From contig CAZKNF010000038.1 in NCBI GenBank assembly GCA_964554105.1, forward strand, positions 1-34,953: 34,953 nucleotides of DNA, in the 5' to 3' direction. The translations under genes and the position numbers were made by a program. This document shows positions 16,770 through 25,190 of the stretch, in pieces. The stretch's first letter is position 1. Every line of letters starts with the position of its first letter. Source of the stretch: CAZKNF01 sp964554105. Lineage in GTDB: Bacteria > Bacteroidota > Rhodothermia > Rhodothermales > VXPQ01. The notes below the pieces were generated by a model. The model searched no databases. It was given only the letters and a program-made list of their open reading frames with translations, and was not told the DNA's origin.

Positions 16770-17840
16770 TTGAAACGACTTCTTTTCGTCTATCTGATGC
16801 CCAGTTCGTTCGTGCGCGAGGATCTAGACATTCTCGGCGAGGTGGCGGAGGTGCGGACATTTCGTTTCGGCGGTGACCAGAAGCCTGGTCCGGTGGCCCT
16901 CGCATCGCAGTTCATCCGCCAATTCGTGTGGTTGATGCGCGAAATACCCCGCTGTGACGCGGTCTACGGCTGGTTTGCCGACTATCACATGGTGCTCCCG
17001 GTGATTGTAGCCCGCATCTTTCGGAAGCGCGTCATCGTAGCGGTGGGAGGGTTCGACGCCATCGCGCTGCCGTCGCTCGACTACGGCGTATTTCTAAGCA
17101 CCTGGCGGGCGCCTCTCGCCCGATTCGTCCTGTCGCAAGCCGACGTGCTTCTGCCGGTATCGCCCTCGCTCGTTCATTCGATCAATACGTTTTCCGAATG
17201 GCCGAATACAACCGAGCACGGTATCCGCGTATTTGCTCCGGCGAGCCGCGCCGACATCCGCGTGACGCCTACCGGCTACGATCCGAATCGCTGGCCGCTC
17301 GGGCCGGCCGAGCGCCGACCCGTCGTCAGTACCGTGGCGAATGTCGATTCCGATCGGACACTCCGGCGTAAGGGAATCGACCTCTTCTTCGAAGCGGCGC
17401 GTCGCATGCCGGACACGGAGTTTCGCGTTGTCGGCGTGCCCCATCCGGAGCGCGTGCGAACGCAATACGACGTCAGTGAAAACGTCCGCTTAATTCGTCC
17501 TGTCGAGCGGGATCAGCTCGTTGAGCACTACCACGAGACGTCAGTCTATGTGCAGCTCTCTCGCGCAGAGGGACTGCCCAACGTGCTCTGCGAGGCAATG
17601 ATGTGCGGCTGCATTCCGGTGGGCAGCCGCGCATTCGGCATTCCCGACGGCATCGGTGATGCGGGCTTCGTCGTGGATGCGCCCGATCTAGATGCCATTG
17701 TCGATGCCATCCGTCGCGCTCTCGGCGCGAAACCGCAAATGCGGTCGGCGGCGCGGCACCATATAATCGAGCATTTTGACCGAGACCGACGACGACGCAC
17801 GCTGCACGACCTGATGGCGGGCGAGGAGGTTCAGAGATGA
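16770..17840 (+). CDS. GT4-family glycosyltransferase
   Basis: A 356-residue GT-B glycosyltransferase. The C-terminal half carries a clear family 4 site: LSRAEGLPNVLCEAMMCGCI, with the two Glu of the EX7E motif, followed by a GIPDGIGDAGFVV segment. The N-terminal half has YGWFADYHMVLP and RVIVAVGGFDA. The start is taken as TTG 16770 (KRLLFVYLMPSS), 28 bases after wecB; ATG 16797 is the alternative but would cut the first beta strand. Its last four bases overlap the next start (ATGA), so it is translationally coupled to the pyruvyltransferase. Confidence 0.86.
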   Translation: MKRLLFVYLMPSSFVREDLDILGEVAEVRTFRFGGDQKPGPVALASQFIRQFVWLMREIPRCDAVYGWFADYHMVLPVIVARIFRKRVIVAVGGFDAIALPSLDYGVFLSTWRAPLARFVLSQADVLLPVSPSLVHSINTFSEWPNTTEHGIRVFAPASRADIRVTPTGYDPNRWPLGPAERRPVVSTVANVDSDRTLRRKGIDLFFEAARRMPDTEFRVVGVPHPERVRTQYDVSENVRLIRPVERDQLVEHYHETSVYVQLSRAEGLPNVLCEAMMCGCIPVGSRAFGIPDGIGDAGFVVDAPDLDAIVDAIRRALGAKPQMRSAARHHIIEHFDRDRRRRTLHDLMAGEEVQR

Positions 17841-19192
17841 ACGTCCTGATAACTAACACCGTCTTGCTGAACGGCGGTGACGCCGCCATCCTGCTGGGTA
17901 TTTCACGCCAGGTGCGAGAAGTATATGGAGCTGATACTGAGATCACGGTCGCTGACACGCAGCCTGACGTCGCGAAACAATATTACCCCGATCTGGACGT
18001 CATCGCGCCCCTCTACGTGCACATGTTTCCACCTAGAAAGGAGGGTAGGCTGCGGCATCTACGGGGTGCCGTTCGGTATCTGCGCTGGTACTCCAGCCTT
18101 CCACGACTGTATACGGCCGCATATGCGCTGGGTCGCGGCCGGGCCGGCGCGGCGCGAATGCTCACGACGAGGCGAGAGTGGCAATCACTCCGCCGTTATG
18201 CCGATGCCGATGTTGTCATCAGCACCGGAGGCACCTACCTCGTCGAGAATTACTGGCTCGCACCGCGCATATTCGACTTCAGGATAGCTTTGCTCCTCGG
18301 AAGACCACTCGTTCTCTATACGCAGTCGATGGGGCCGTTCACATCGGAGTCCGTCCGGCGGGCGCTGCGGATTATCTTCAAACATGCAGCACTGGTGCTC
18401 TTGCGGGACGATCAGTCCATGGATAATCTTCTCGATGTATGCGACGCGGCGAATGTGAATGCCCGGCTGGCAGCCGACGCCGCGTTTGCCCTCGCCGATC
18501 CTGACATCCTGGCGTCAGCGGCCGTGGCCGAGCTCCCTTCTGCCGGACTGCAGGCCGCCGTTTCGGTGCGATACTGGCCGTTTTTCGAATCGAGAGGCGC
18601 AAGGGACGGAATGGAGGACTATGAGTTGGCCGTAGCTCGGATGGTCGAGCATCTTATCGACAAATATGATGCTGCCGTCACGTTCATTTCGACCTGCCAG
18701 GGGGTCACGGGTTACACATACGACGATTCAGAGGTGGCACGCAGCATTGTAGGAAGGGTTCGCAGTGATTTGCAGGGCCGAGTTGCGATCGATTCCGAGT
18801 TCCATCGGCCGGAGGAGCTGTTGGATGAGCTGCAAGGATTCGACCTTGTAATTGCCACGCGAATGCACATGGCCGTCCTTGCACTTGCTGCCGGGATCCC
18901 TGTCCTGCCGATTTCCTATGAGTTTAAGACTGCGCATCTTTTCCAGCGATTAGGGCTTGGCGAGTTCGTGTGCGACATCGAGCAGGTGACCGGTGAGGTG
19001 CTGCGCGACACGATGGACCGGTTAATCGATCAGCTCTCCGAGATTCGCGGCCCGCTCTTCCGGCGAGTGGATGAGGAGCGTAGGCGTGCAGGTGCTGCGG
19101 CGGATGATCTCGCCTTAGCGGCTCCCGCGCCGAACAGAGTCCACGCCACGGACGACGACGATGCCCGGCATCGCGAGAAACGGTCGGCATGA
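17837..19192 (+). CDS. Polysaccharide pyruvyltransferase (CsaB/WcaK-like)
   Basis: A 451-residue enzyme of the polysaccharide pyruvyltransferase family, which transfers pyruvate from phosphoenolpyruvate onto sugars as a ketal. Visible hallmarks are the N-terminal NTVLLNGGDAAILLGI, the central VVISTGGTYLVENYW and LVLYTQSMGPF, VLLRDDQS, and the C-terminal DLVIATRMHMAVLALAAGIP containing the conserved RxH. The C-terminal 40 residues are Arg/Ala/Asp-rich and probably disordered. It overlaps the genes on both sides by four bases (ATGA), which strongly suggests coordinated synthesis with the glycosyltransferase and flippase. With WecB nearby, ManNAc is a possible acceptor, by analogy with CsaB. Confidence 0.88.
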   Translation: MNVLITNTVLLNGGDAAILLGISRQVREVYGADTEITVADTQPDVAKQYYPDLDVIAPLYVHMFPPRKEGRLRHLRGAVRYLRWYSSLPRLYTAAYALGRGRAGAARMLTTRREWQSLRRYADADVVISTGGTYLVENYWLAPRIFDFRIALLLGRPLVLYTQSMGPFTSESVRRALRIIFKHAALVLLRDDQSMDNLLDVCDAANVNARLAADAAFALADPDILASAAVAELPSAGLQAAVSVRYWPFFESRGARDGMEDYELAVARMVEHLIDKYDAAVTFISTCQGVTGYTYDDSEVARSIVGRVRSDLQGRVAIDSEFHRPEELLDELQGFDLVIATRMHMAVLALAAGIPVLPISYEFKTAHLFQRLGLGEFVCDIEQVTGEVLRDTMDRLIDQLSEIRGPLFRRVDEERRRAGAAADDLALAAPAPNRVHATDDDDARHREKRSA

Positions 19193-20679
19193 GCGAAGAA
19201 GGCGGTCTTCAGCGAGTCATCCGTCAAACCGGCATTTATGCCGTCGGCAACATCGCCGTAAAGGCGAGCGGTCTTATCCTCGCGCCCCTCTATCTCAACA
19301 CGTCGCTGCTGCCGGCCGAAGGGTATGGTCAGCTCGTGCTGCTCGAGGCGACGGCCCAGATCGCGGTGCCCGTCGCCGGACTCGGTCTCGCCACGGGCAT
19401 GCTCCGATTCATGTCCGAGCCGGAAGAAACGCGAACGCCTGCGATCGCCTTCACGACGCTGACGCTTACGATCGTTCTGGCAGCCGCCGCATTCGTCATC
19501 CTCTGGATCGCCGCACCGCTCCTGGGCGGGTTTTTACTGGATGACCGCTCGAGTACGCTTCTTCCCCGCCTGATGGCCGGCTACGCATCACTGAGAGTGA
19601 TCGGAACGGTGCCGTACATGCTGCTCCGCGTACGAGAGCGGGCGGGATGGTATGCGATCAGCATGATCGCCGAATGGACCGTGCTCGTAGCCGGCGTTTA
19701 CTACTTCCTGGCCGTCGCGCATCGCGGTCTCGAAGGCGTCCTCATCGCCTATGTGGCGTCCGCCGCGGCAAGTGCGATCGCGATGACCGTATTCATGCTT
19801 ACCCACGTCGAATGGCGGTTCAACGGGAAACTCGTACGCCGCCTGCTCATATTCGGCGCGCCGCTCGTGCTATCGGCGTTCGCCGGTCTCCTGCTAAACG
19901 TCGGTGATCGGTACATTCTCAAGTATCTGACCGATGCAGAAACGGTGGGTATGTATGGGTGGGCATCTCGTCTTGGCGGCGCCATCAACATGCTCTTCGT
20001 CCAAAGCTTTCAGCTCACCTTCACGGTGATCGGCCTGAAGACGATCGGCGCCGGTAATCGAAGTCTTTATCGGCGCACGTTTCGACACTACACGATCTGG
20101 ACCGGGTGGGCGGTCCTGGGACTGTCACTGCTGTCGTACGACCTGACGCTTCTTCTCGTGGAGCTCTTCGGTGTCGATCCTTTTTATCTTCAAGCGGATG
20201 TCATGGTGCTGCCAATCGCACTCGGCTTCATGGGCTACGGCGTTTATATCGTGGTAAATAATGTCCTCTACGCCACGAATCTCACACACGTCATCAGCCT
20301 GAATGTCGCAACGGCCGCAGCCGCCAACGTTGCGCTAAACTTTGCTCTCATCCCATATCTCGGCGCGTATGGCGCCGCCCTCGCCACAACAGCCTCATAC
20401 GCACTCCTGGCTGGTCTCTCGGCGCGGATCGCCGAAAAACAGATCCACGTAGGGTACCCTTGGCGAATTCTGGTCATTGTTCTCGCGCTGATCATAAGCC
20501 TCTATATCGCCGGGTACTTCACGACCGCGTGGGATGCCGTGCCGAGACTGATTTTCAGGACGTTCTTGATAGCAAGCTACATCCCGCTGGTCCTGCTGAG
20601 CGGGCTGTACACCCGGCAGGATATTCAAAAGGGAGCGGACTGGATTCGGTCTTACCGGTCCGGCAGAGGGCGGAAATAG
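19189..20679 (+). CDS. Wzx-like polysaccharide flippase
   Basis: A 496-residue polytopic protein with about 14 predicted transmembrane helices in the MOP/PST superfamily. It would flip lipid-linked oligosaccharides across the inner membrane. The N-terminal helix pair (GIYAVGNIAVKASGLILAPL, then LPAEGYGQLVLLEA) is typical of Wzx/RfbX proteins, as is the central FGAPLVLSAFAGLLLNVGDRY segment with its conserved DRY. It overlaps the pyruvyltransferase by four bases and is the last gene of the polysaccharide block. No polymerase or chain-length regulator gene is recognisable nearby. Confidence 0.9.
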   Translation: MSEEGGLQRVIRQTGIYAVGNIAVKASGLILAPLYLNTSLLPAEGYGQLVLLEATAQIAVPVAGLGLATGMLRFMSEPEETRTPAIAFTTLTLTIVLAAAAFVILWIAAPLLGGFLLDDRSSTLLPRLMAGYASLRVIGTVPYMLLRVRERAGWYAISMIAEWTVLVAGVYYFLAVAHRGLEGVLIAYVASAAASAIAMTVFMLTHVEWRFNGKLVRRLLIFGAPLVLSAFAGLLLNVGDRYILKYLTDAETVGMYGWASRLGGAINMLFVQSFQLTFTVIGLKTIGAGNRSLYRRTFRHYTIWTGWAVLGLSLLSYDLTLLLVELFGVDPFYLQADVMVLPIALGFMGYGVYIVVNNVLYATNLTHVISLNVATAAAANVALNFALIPYLGAYGAALATTASYALLAGLSARIAEKQIHVGYPWRILVIVLALIISLYIAGYFTTAWDAVPRLIFRTFLIASYIPLVLLSGLYTRQDIQKGADWIRSYRSGRGRK

Positions 20680-20726
20680 CGCCCTCGCAGGTCGAACAAC
20701 CCCGCATTGCACGCGTCTAAGTTGGC

Positions 20727-21740
20727 ATGGCGCAGGATCCCTCAGAACAAGACGGCACAGCGCAGGGCTCGGCCCTTTTGGACTGGCTTCACGCCCTCTT
20801 CTCCAGGCGTGCGGTGCGCGAACGTATCGAAGGACAGCCGCGCCGCCGCGGGCTGGTGATTACGACCGCCATTCTCGTCTCCAGTCTGCTCTGGTTTACG
20901 TTTACCATGCGGGAGACGCATACGTCCATCCTCGAAATGCCGACAGAGGTCGTTAATCTCCCGGATGACCAGGCCCTAACGCAGCTGCCCCCGGAAAATG
21001 TACGCGTCCAGATCCTGGGGGATGGGTGGTCGATTCTGCGTTTGCGCGTGCGCCCCCCTACGATTCCGATAAGCGCACAACAGCAGGAGGTCAACGTTCG
21101 TGGCGAAATACCGGAGTTTCCCAAGAATGTAGGGATTCAAAGTGTTAGCCCGAGCACGATCAATTTGTGGAAAGAACAGCGAGTAACCCGCAAATTGCCG
21201 GTGAGTCTTCGAGCCGATATCGAGACGCCCGCGACGCATGACCTGTTGGATGATCCTGTACTCATGCCGGACTCGGTTGAAGTGAGCGGCGCTGCCTCCG
21301 TTGTAGGCGATCTTCTGGAATGGCCGACCGTCTACCGCAGCTTCGAAAACGTGCGCGATACACTCGAAACCCGAATCCTACTTTCTGATACCCTGTCGGG
21401 GCTCGTCCAGAAAAGCGTAAATGCCGTGACCCTCCGCGCTATCTCGGAGCAATTCACCGAAGGATCACGCCTGATTGAGGTGAGCGTCCAGGGCCAGCCC
21501 GCAACACAGACGCTTGTGACCCTCGAACCTTCCACGATCCGCGTCAAATACCGCGTCCTCTTCTCCCAGTATCAAGAGGCGCTGAACGCAATGGATTTCT
21601 TCGCGACGGTGTCGTACGACGAGATCCGTGAAGATACGTCAGGACGCGTCGTACCGGATCTCCGGGAGCCCGATGGTATCGAGCTGCGCGACGTCGAAAT
21701 GATCCCAAAGACGCTGGGCTACTACGAACGCATAAATTGA
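20727..21740 (+). CDS. YbbR-like (CdaR-type) membrane-anchored protein
   Basis: A 337-residue protein with one transmembrane helix at about 43-62 (RGLVITTAILVSSLLWFTFT) and a periplasmic part built of YbbR-like beta repeats, for example VVNLPDDQALTQLPPENVRV and the later LPVSLRADI and STIRVKYRV strands. In Firmicutes YbbR/CdaR regulates the diadenylate cyclase CdaA; in Bacteroidota-like genomes similar proteins occur without a proven partner. No cdaA gene lies in this window. It starts 47 bases after the flippase gene and is probably the last gene of the long co-directional run, ending 84 bases before a convergent gene. Confidence 0.85.
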   Translation: MAQDPSEQDGTAQGSALLDWLHALFSRRAVRERIEGQPRRRGLVITTAILVSSLLWFTFTMRETHTSILEMPTEVVNLPDDQALTQLPPENVRVQILGDGWSILRLRVRPPTIPISAQQQEVNVRGEIPEFPKNVGIQSVSPSTINLWKEQRVTRKLPVSLRADIETPATHDLLDDPVLMPDSVEVSGAASVVGDLLEWPTVYRSFENVRDTLETRILLSDTLSGLVQKSVNAVTLRAISEQFTEGSRLIEVSVQGQPATQTLVTLEPSTIRVKYRVLFSQYQEALNAMDFFATVSYDEIREDTSGRVVPDLREPDGIELRDVEMIPKTLGYYERIN

Positions 21741-21824
21741 TCCGCTGTGGAGCACGGTACGCTCGCCCAGCGCATAGCTCGCTCCCGGATGCAGGTCAGC
21801 GTCAGCAAGCCTTCCGGTGAATTG

Positions 21825-22289
21825 CTACGCGGAGATGCGCTGACTCCCCAGGCCAGGTTCCTGGAGGAAGTACTGCTTGAGCTGTTCGATCTCGAAATCC
21901 TTTTCCGCATTGTCGAACCGCAGTACGTCGCGAAGCGAAATCACTCCGAGCAGCTGCGTTCCGTCGCTGACCGGGACGTGCCGAATGTGCTTCTGATCCA
22001 TGACCTGCAGTACGTCGTGACGGGATGTGTCCGAGCTGACGACGATAACGTCATGCGTCATTACATCGCCGATCTTTGTTGTCGTGGGATCGAGGCCCTT
22101 CGCGACAACGCGCTGCAGAAGGTCACGCTCTGTGAAAATGCCTACCAGACTTCGGCTCGGCGAAAGCACCAGAATAGAGCCGACGTTGTGCCGGTTCAGC
22201 GTTTCTACGGCATCAGAGACGCTTGATTCGGGCGACGTGTAGATGATGACGCCACCTCGTTTTAGTAGATCGGATACGCGACGGTGCAT
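21825..22289 (-). CDS. Tandem CBS-domain protein
   Basis: A 154-residue cytoplasmic protein made of two CBS domains (about 8-62 and 74-130), the Bateman module that senses adenine nucleotides or other ligands. Typical CBS elements are VSDAVETLNRHNVGSILV, LVGIFTERDLLQRV, IGDVMTHDVIVV and LLGVISLRDVLRF. A short C-terminal helix follows. No DNA-binding or enzymatic domain is attached. It is transcribed divergently from the gene at 22448 and converges with the YbbR gene. Stand-alone CBS-pair proteins of this type often regulate partners that cannot be named from sequence. Confidence 0.93.
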   Translation of the reverse strand: MHRRVSDLLKRGGVIIYTSPESSVSDAVETLNRHNVGSILVLSPSRSLVGIFTERDLLQRVVAKGLDPTTTKIGDVMTHDVIVVSSDTSRHDVLQVMDQKHIRHVPVSDGTQLLGVISLRDVLRFDNAEKDFEIEQLKQYFLQEPGLGSQRISA

Positions 22290-22332
22290 GGTGTGACCTC
22301 AAGCTTGGGAGAGCGGTCGAATTCCAGGACGT

Positions 22333-22359
22333 ACTTCACGTAAATATCACAAATGAAGT
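22333..22359. promoter_or_regulatory. Inverted repeat in the divergent CBS / membrane-protein intergenic region
   Basis: ACTTCA (22333-22338) and TGAAGT (22354-22359) form a perfect 6-bp inverted repeat separated by 15 AT-rich bases. It lies in the 158-base gap between two divergent genes. This could be an operator, but a 6-bp dyad can occur by chance. Confidence 0.25.
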
Positions 22360-22447
22360 GTATGCAATTGCTCACCGGACGGTTCCGACACGCCGTGAAA
22401 CATGAAATATAGGCGTGTGTACATGTGCAGGCACAAAATCACAACGC

Positions 22448-23083
22448 ATGGACCGAAGCAACATCCGAACGACGGACGCGAACTTTGTAGAGACGCCTCA
22501 CGGCATCTTTACGGCGTCCGGAACGTGGTTTGCTACGACACGCGACGCTCTGGAGACGTATGCAGGCGACGTGCTGGCGCACGAGTCGATTGAAACGCTG
22601 ATACAACGAGCCGTCGTCTGGATTCGATCACCGGAGTCGCTTGCCATCTGGATCCTACCGATCGCGATGCTTGCGATGCCGCCCTTTTCGGCAGTGCTTG
22701 CCACCGCGGCATCCTACATCGCATGGAAAACGCTCGGTCCGTCAGCCGTGAGCCGGTCGCTGCAACGGCTATTTGCGGTGTTGGACCACGTCTGGCTTCA
22801 AGGCGCCTACTACGTCGGAGTACTGAGTTATTTCGCGGCCATCGGCGAGTATAACGCGGTATGGATCGGACTTTTGGGATTCATTCTGGTGCGATGGGGG
22901 ATTCTGTCGCGGATCGTGCAGCCGCTCGTACAGAGGATGCAGCAGAAATTGTACCCTCTGCCCGTGCCGGATCAGGTTCTGCGCGGATTCATCGTACGCA
23001 CGGCCATGGCCTACCGCGTGTCGCTGCCGGAACTCGATCAGATGGAGCGACAGATTGTCGACATATTCAGAGGGAGAAAGTGA
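22448..23083 (+). CDS. Membrane protein of unknown function
   Basis: A 211-residue protein I do not recognise. A soluble N-terminal part of about 55 residues precedes hydrophobic segments at roughly 61-90 (LAIWILPIAMLAMPPF and following) and 115-153 (GAYYVGVLSYFAAIG, then YNAVWIGLLGFILVRWG). A C-terminal soluble stretch with VSLPELDQMERQIVDIF follows. ATG 22448 is preferred; a GTG at 22415 would add a short Cys-rich leader. Its TGA stop overlaps the GTG start of the next gene (23080), so the two proteins are probably made in a coupled way. Confidence 0.7.
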   Translation: MDRSNIRTTDANFVETPHGIFTASGTWFATTRDALETYAGDVLAHESIETLIQRAVVWIRSPESLAIWILPIAMLAMPPFSAVLATAASYIAWKTLGPSAVSRSLQRLFAVLDHVWLQGAYYVGVLSYFAAIGEYNAVWIGLLGFILVRWGILSRIVQPLVQRMQQKLYPLPVPDQVLRGFIVRTAMAYRVSLPELDQMERQIVDIFRGRK

Positions 23084-23727
23084 AGCAAACGACGACGCTG
23101 TATTTCGTTCGCCACGGGGAAACAGAGTACAACCGGCTGCGCATCATGCAGGGCCGGAGGATCAATAGTTCGCTTAACGGCACGGGACGTCGACAGGCGC
23201 GGGCGCTAGCAGAGCGCTTTCGGGATCTTCGGTTTGACGCCGTGTACACCAGCGCCATGAACCGGACGCTGGAGACCGCCAGGCCGATTCTGAATACCCT
23301 TTCGGATGCACCCGTACGCCAACTTTCCGATCTCGACGAGATGTGCTGGGGCGTCTACGAAGGGGAGCCCGCTTCGGATCGACTGCACGCCATGCTCGAC
23401 GACATGTACGAGAGATGGGGCCGGGGGGAGTTCACCCACAGGGTCGAAGAAGGTGAGTCGATCATCGATGTTCAAAATCGATGCGTGCGCGCCGTCGAGC
23501 ACATAGTAGAAGCACATGCAGGCGAAACAGTGCTTGTTGTAACCCACGGTCGGCTGCTGCGCGTCCTGCTGTCGACCATTCTGGACTTCGGTCTCGAGCA
23601 GATGAATGACATCGATCATGCGAATACCGGCGTGAACGTCGTCACACATTGTGACGGTATGTATGCATCATCATTATTGAATTGCACTGCCCATCTGGAT
23701 ACAGCCGATTCGGTCCTCTCCGACTAG
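23080..23727 (+). CDS. Histidine phosphatase family protein (phosphoglycerate-mutase-like)
   Basis: A 215-residue cytoplasmic phosphatase of the histidine phosphatase superfamily. The catalytic RHG motif is at residues 11-13 in YFVRHGETEYN, a second Arg lies in YTSAMNRTLETA, the acidic residue is in DEMCWGVYEGEP, and the second catalytic His is in VVTHGRLLRVLL. Substrates in this family range from phosphoglycerate to nucleotide and cobalamin intermediates, so the substrate is unknown. GTG 23080 overlaps the stop of the preceding gene, with AGGGAG just upstream as a ribosome site. It ends 27 bases before menF. Confidence 0.9.
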   Translation: MKQTTTLYFVRHGETEYNRLRIMQGRRINSSLNGTGRRQARALAERFRDLRFDAVYTSAMNRTLETARPILNTLSDAPVRQLSDLDEMCWGVYEGEPASDRLHAMLDDMYERWGRGEFTHRVEEGESIIDVQNRCVRAVEHIVEAHAGETVLVVTHGRLLRVLLSTILDFGLEQMNDIDHANTGVNVVTHCDGMYASSLLNCTAHLDTADSVLSD

Positions 23728-23754
23728 TCCCGACCCTGCGGTTGCCGGCATTTC

Positions 23755-25161
23755 ATGGTTGATCAAAAAGACATCCTCCTTTCCGACGAAGTAGTCTCCG
23801 AACCCGAACGCGTACGGTCGATTCTCTCCGGGCGCGTAGCGGACGTGCTCGCTCGTCTTACGGATGAGCTGCACGTCGCACGTCTGGTGGTCCCGCTTCC
23901 GCCGATCGATCCGTTGACCTGGCTCTCGGCGCAGCGGATACTGCCGCGCATCTTCTGGAGTGGTCGAGACGATCAGGTTGCAACGGCTGCTATCGGCGAG
24001 GCAGACCGCTGTTTCGGAGCCGACGATGCTGGATTTCACACCTTGAGATCTCAGCTCGATCAAATAATGCCCCACAGCGACACGAACGTGCGGTATTTTG
24101 GCGGATTTCGGTTCGATTTGGAAGCCGCAGTCGCCGGCGAGTGGGAGGAATTCGGAACGTTCACTTTCACACTTCCACGCTTCGAGCTCTCGCTCCAAGA
24201 CGAGCGCGCGGTGCTCGCATGCAACCTCATCCTGCCGCGCGATGCCGGTCGACTCCACGAAATCCAAGAATCGATCGACCAGCTCGCGTTTCCCCTCGAC
24301 CAGAAGAACGACGCACTTCCGTTGCCCACCAAACGCGAAGATCTGCCGGACCGTTCAGGATGGGAGCGCAACGTAGGTTGGGCGCTCGAACGGTTTCGGC
24401 GTGATGATCTTCAGAAGATCGTGCTCGCTCGCCGCGCTGACTTCGAGTTTGCAGAAGACCTCGACCATTTTGCGATTCTGCGAAAGCTGCGTGCCTCGAC
24501 GGCCAATTCATTCTACTTCGGTTTTCAGTATCTCGATGGAGAAGCCTTCCTCGGCGCGACCCCGGAGCGGCTGTTCCGAAGGTCAGGTCGCCGGATCTGG
24601 ACCGAGGCCGTCGCCGGTACCCGGCCTCGAGGAACCGGCCCAGCGGAAGACGCCCGAATTCTCGAGGAGCTCCTCAGTAGTGAGAAAGACCAGCGTGAGC
24701 ATAGATACGTACGCGACAGCATCCGTGAAAACCTGTCACCGCTGTGCGATTCGTTTTATATTGACGAGACCGCATCGAAGATGGAACTGGCACGGGGCTG
24801 GCACCTGGTATCACGGAGCCGCGGCGTGTTGATGGAGAATGTCCACGGCAGTGAGGTGATGGCGGCGCTGCATCCAACGCCTGCCGTCGGCGGGCATCCG
24901 ACAGCCGACGCGCTGAATGCCATTCGTGCTCTCGAACCCTTCGACCGCGGATGGTACGCCGGACCGGTCGGGTGGATAGGTTCGGAGGGTGCCGAATTTG
25001 CCGTGGCGCTCCGGTGTGGACTCGTTCGACACAACGTGCTGTCATTGTACTCCGGTGCCGGCATCGTCGAAGGGTCAGATCCGGATGCGGAGTGGGACGA
25101 GATCGAGCAAAAGATCTCCGATTTCGTCAAAGTATTCGGGCTGGATCTTCTCGATGATTAA
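23755..25161 (+). CDS. menF: Isochorismate synthase (menaquinone pathway)
   Basis: A 468-residue chorismate-using enzyme that makes isochorismate, the first committed step of menaquinone synthesis. The C-terminal chorismate-binding domain (about 205-460) is complete: LQKIVLARR with the expected catalytic-region Lys 221, GATPERLF, TEAVAGTRPRG, EKDQREHRYV with the Mg-binding acidic residues, ALHPTPAVGGHPT and YAGPVGWIG. The N-terminal 200 residues are divergent, as is usual. It could in principle be an isochorismate synthase for siderophores (EntC-like), but the menD gene 29 bases downstream settles the role. Confidence 0.94.
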   Translation: MVDQKDILLSDEVVSEPERVRSILSGRVADVLARLTDELHVARLVVPLPPIDPLTWLSAQRILPRIFWSGRDDQVATAAIGEADRCFGADDAGFHTLRSQLDQIMPHSDTNVRYFGGFRFDLEAAVAGEWEEFGTFTFTLPRFELSLQDERAVLACNLILPRDAGRLHEIQESIDQLAFPLDQKNDALPLPTKREDLPDRSGWERNVGWALERFRRDDLQKIVLARRADFEFAEDLDHFAILRKLRASTANSFYFGFQYLDGEAFLGATPERLFRRSGRRIWTEAVAGTRPRGTGPAEDARILEELLSSEKDQREHRYVRDSIRENLSPLCDSFYIDETASKMELARGWHLVSRSRGVLMENVHGSEVMAALHPTPAVGGHPTADALNAIRALEPFDRGWYAGPVGWIGSEGAEFAVALRCGLVRHNVLSLYSGAGIVEGSDPDAEWDEIEQKISDFVKVFGLDLLDD

Positions 25162-25190
25162 TTCAGGATTCGCCTACGCGAGCGCGCCGC

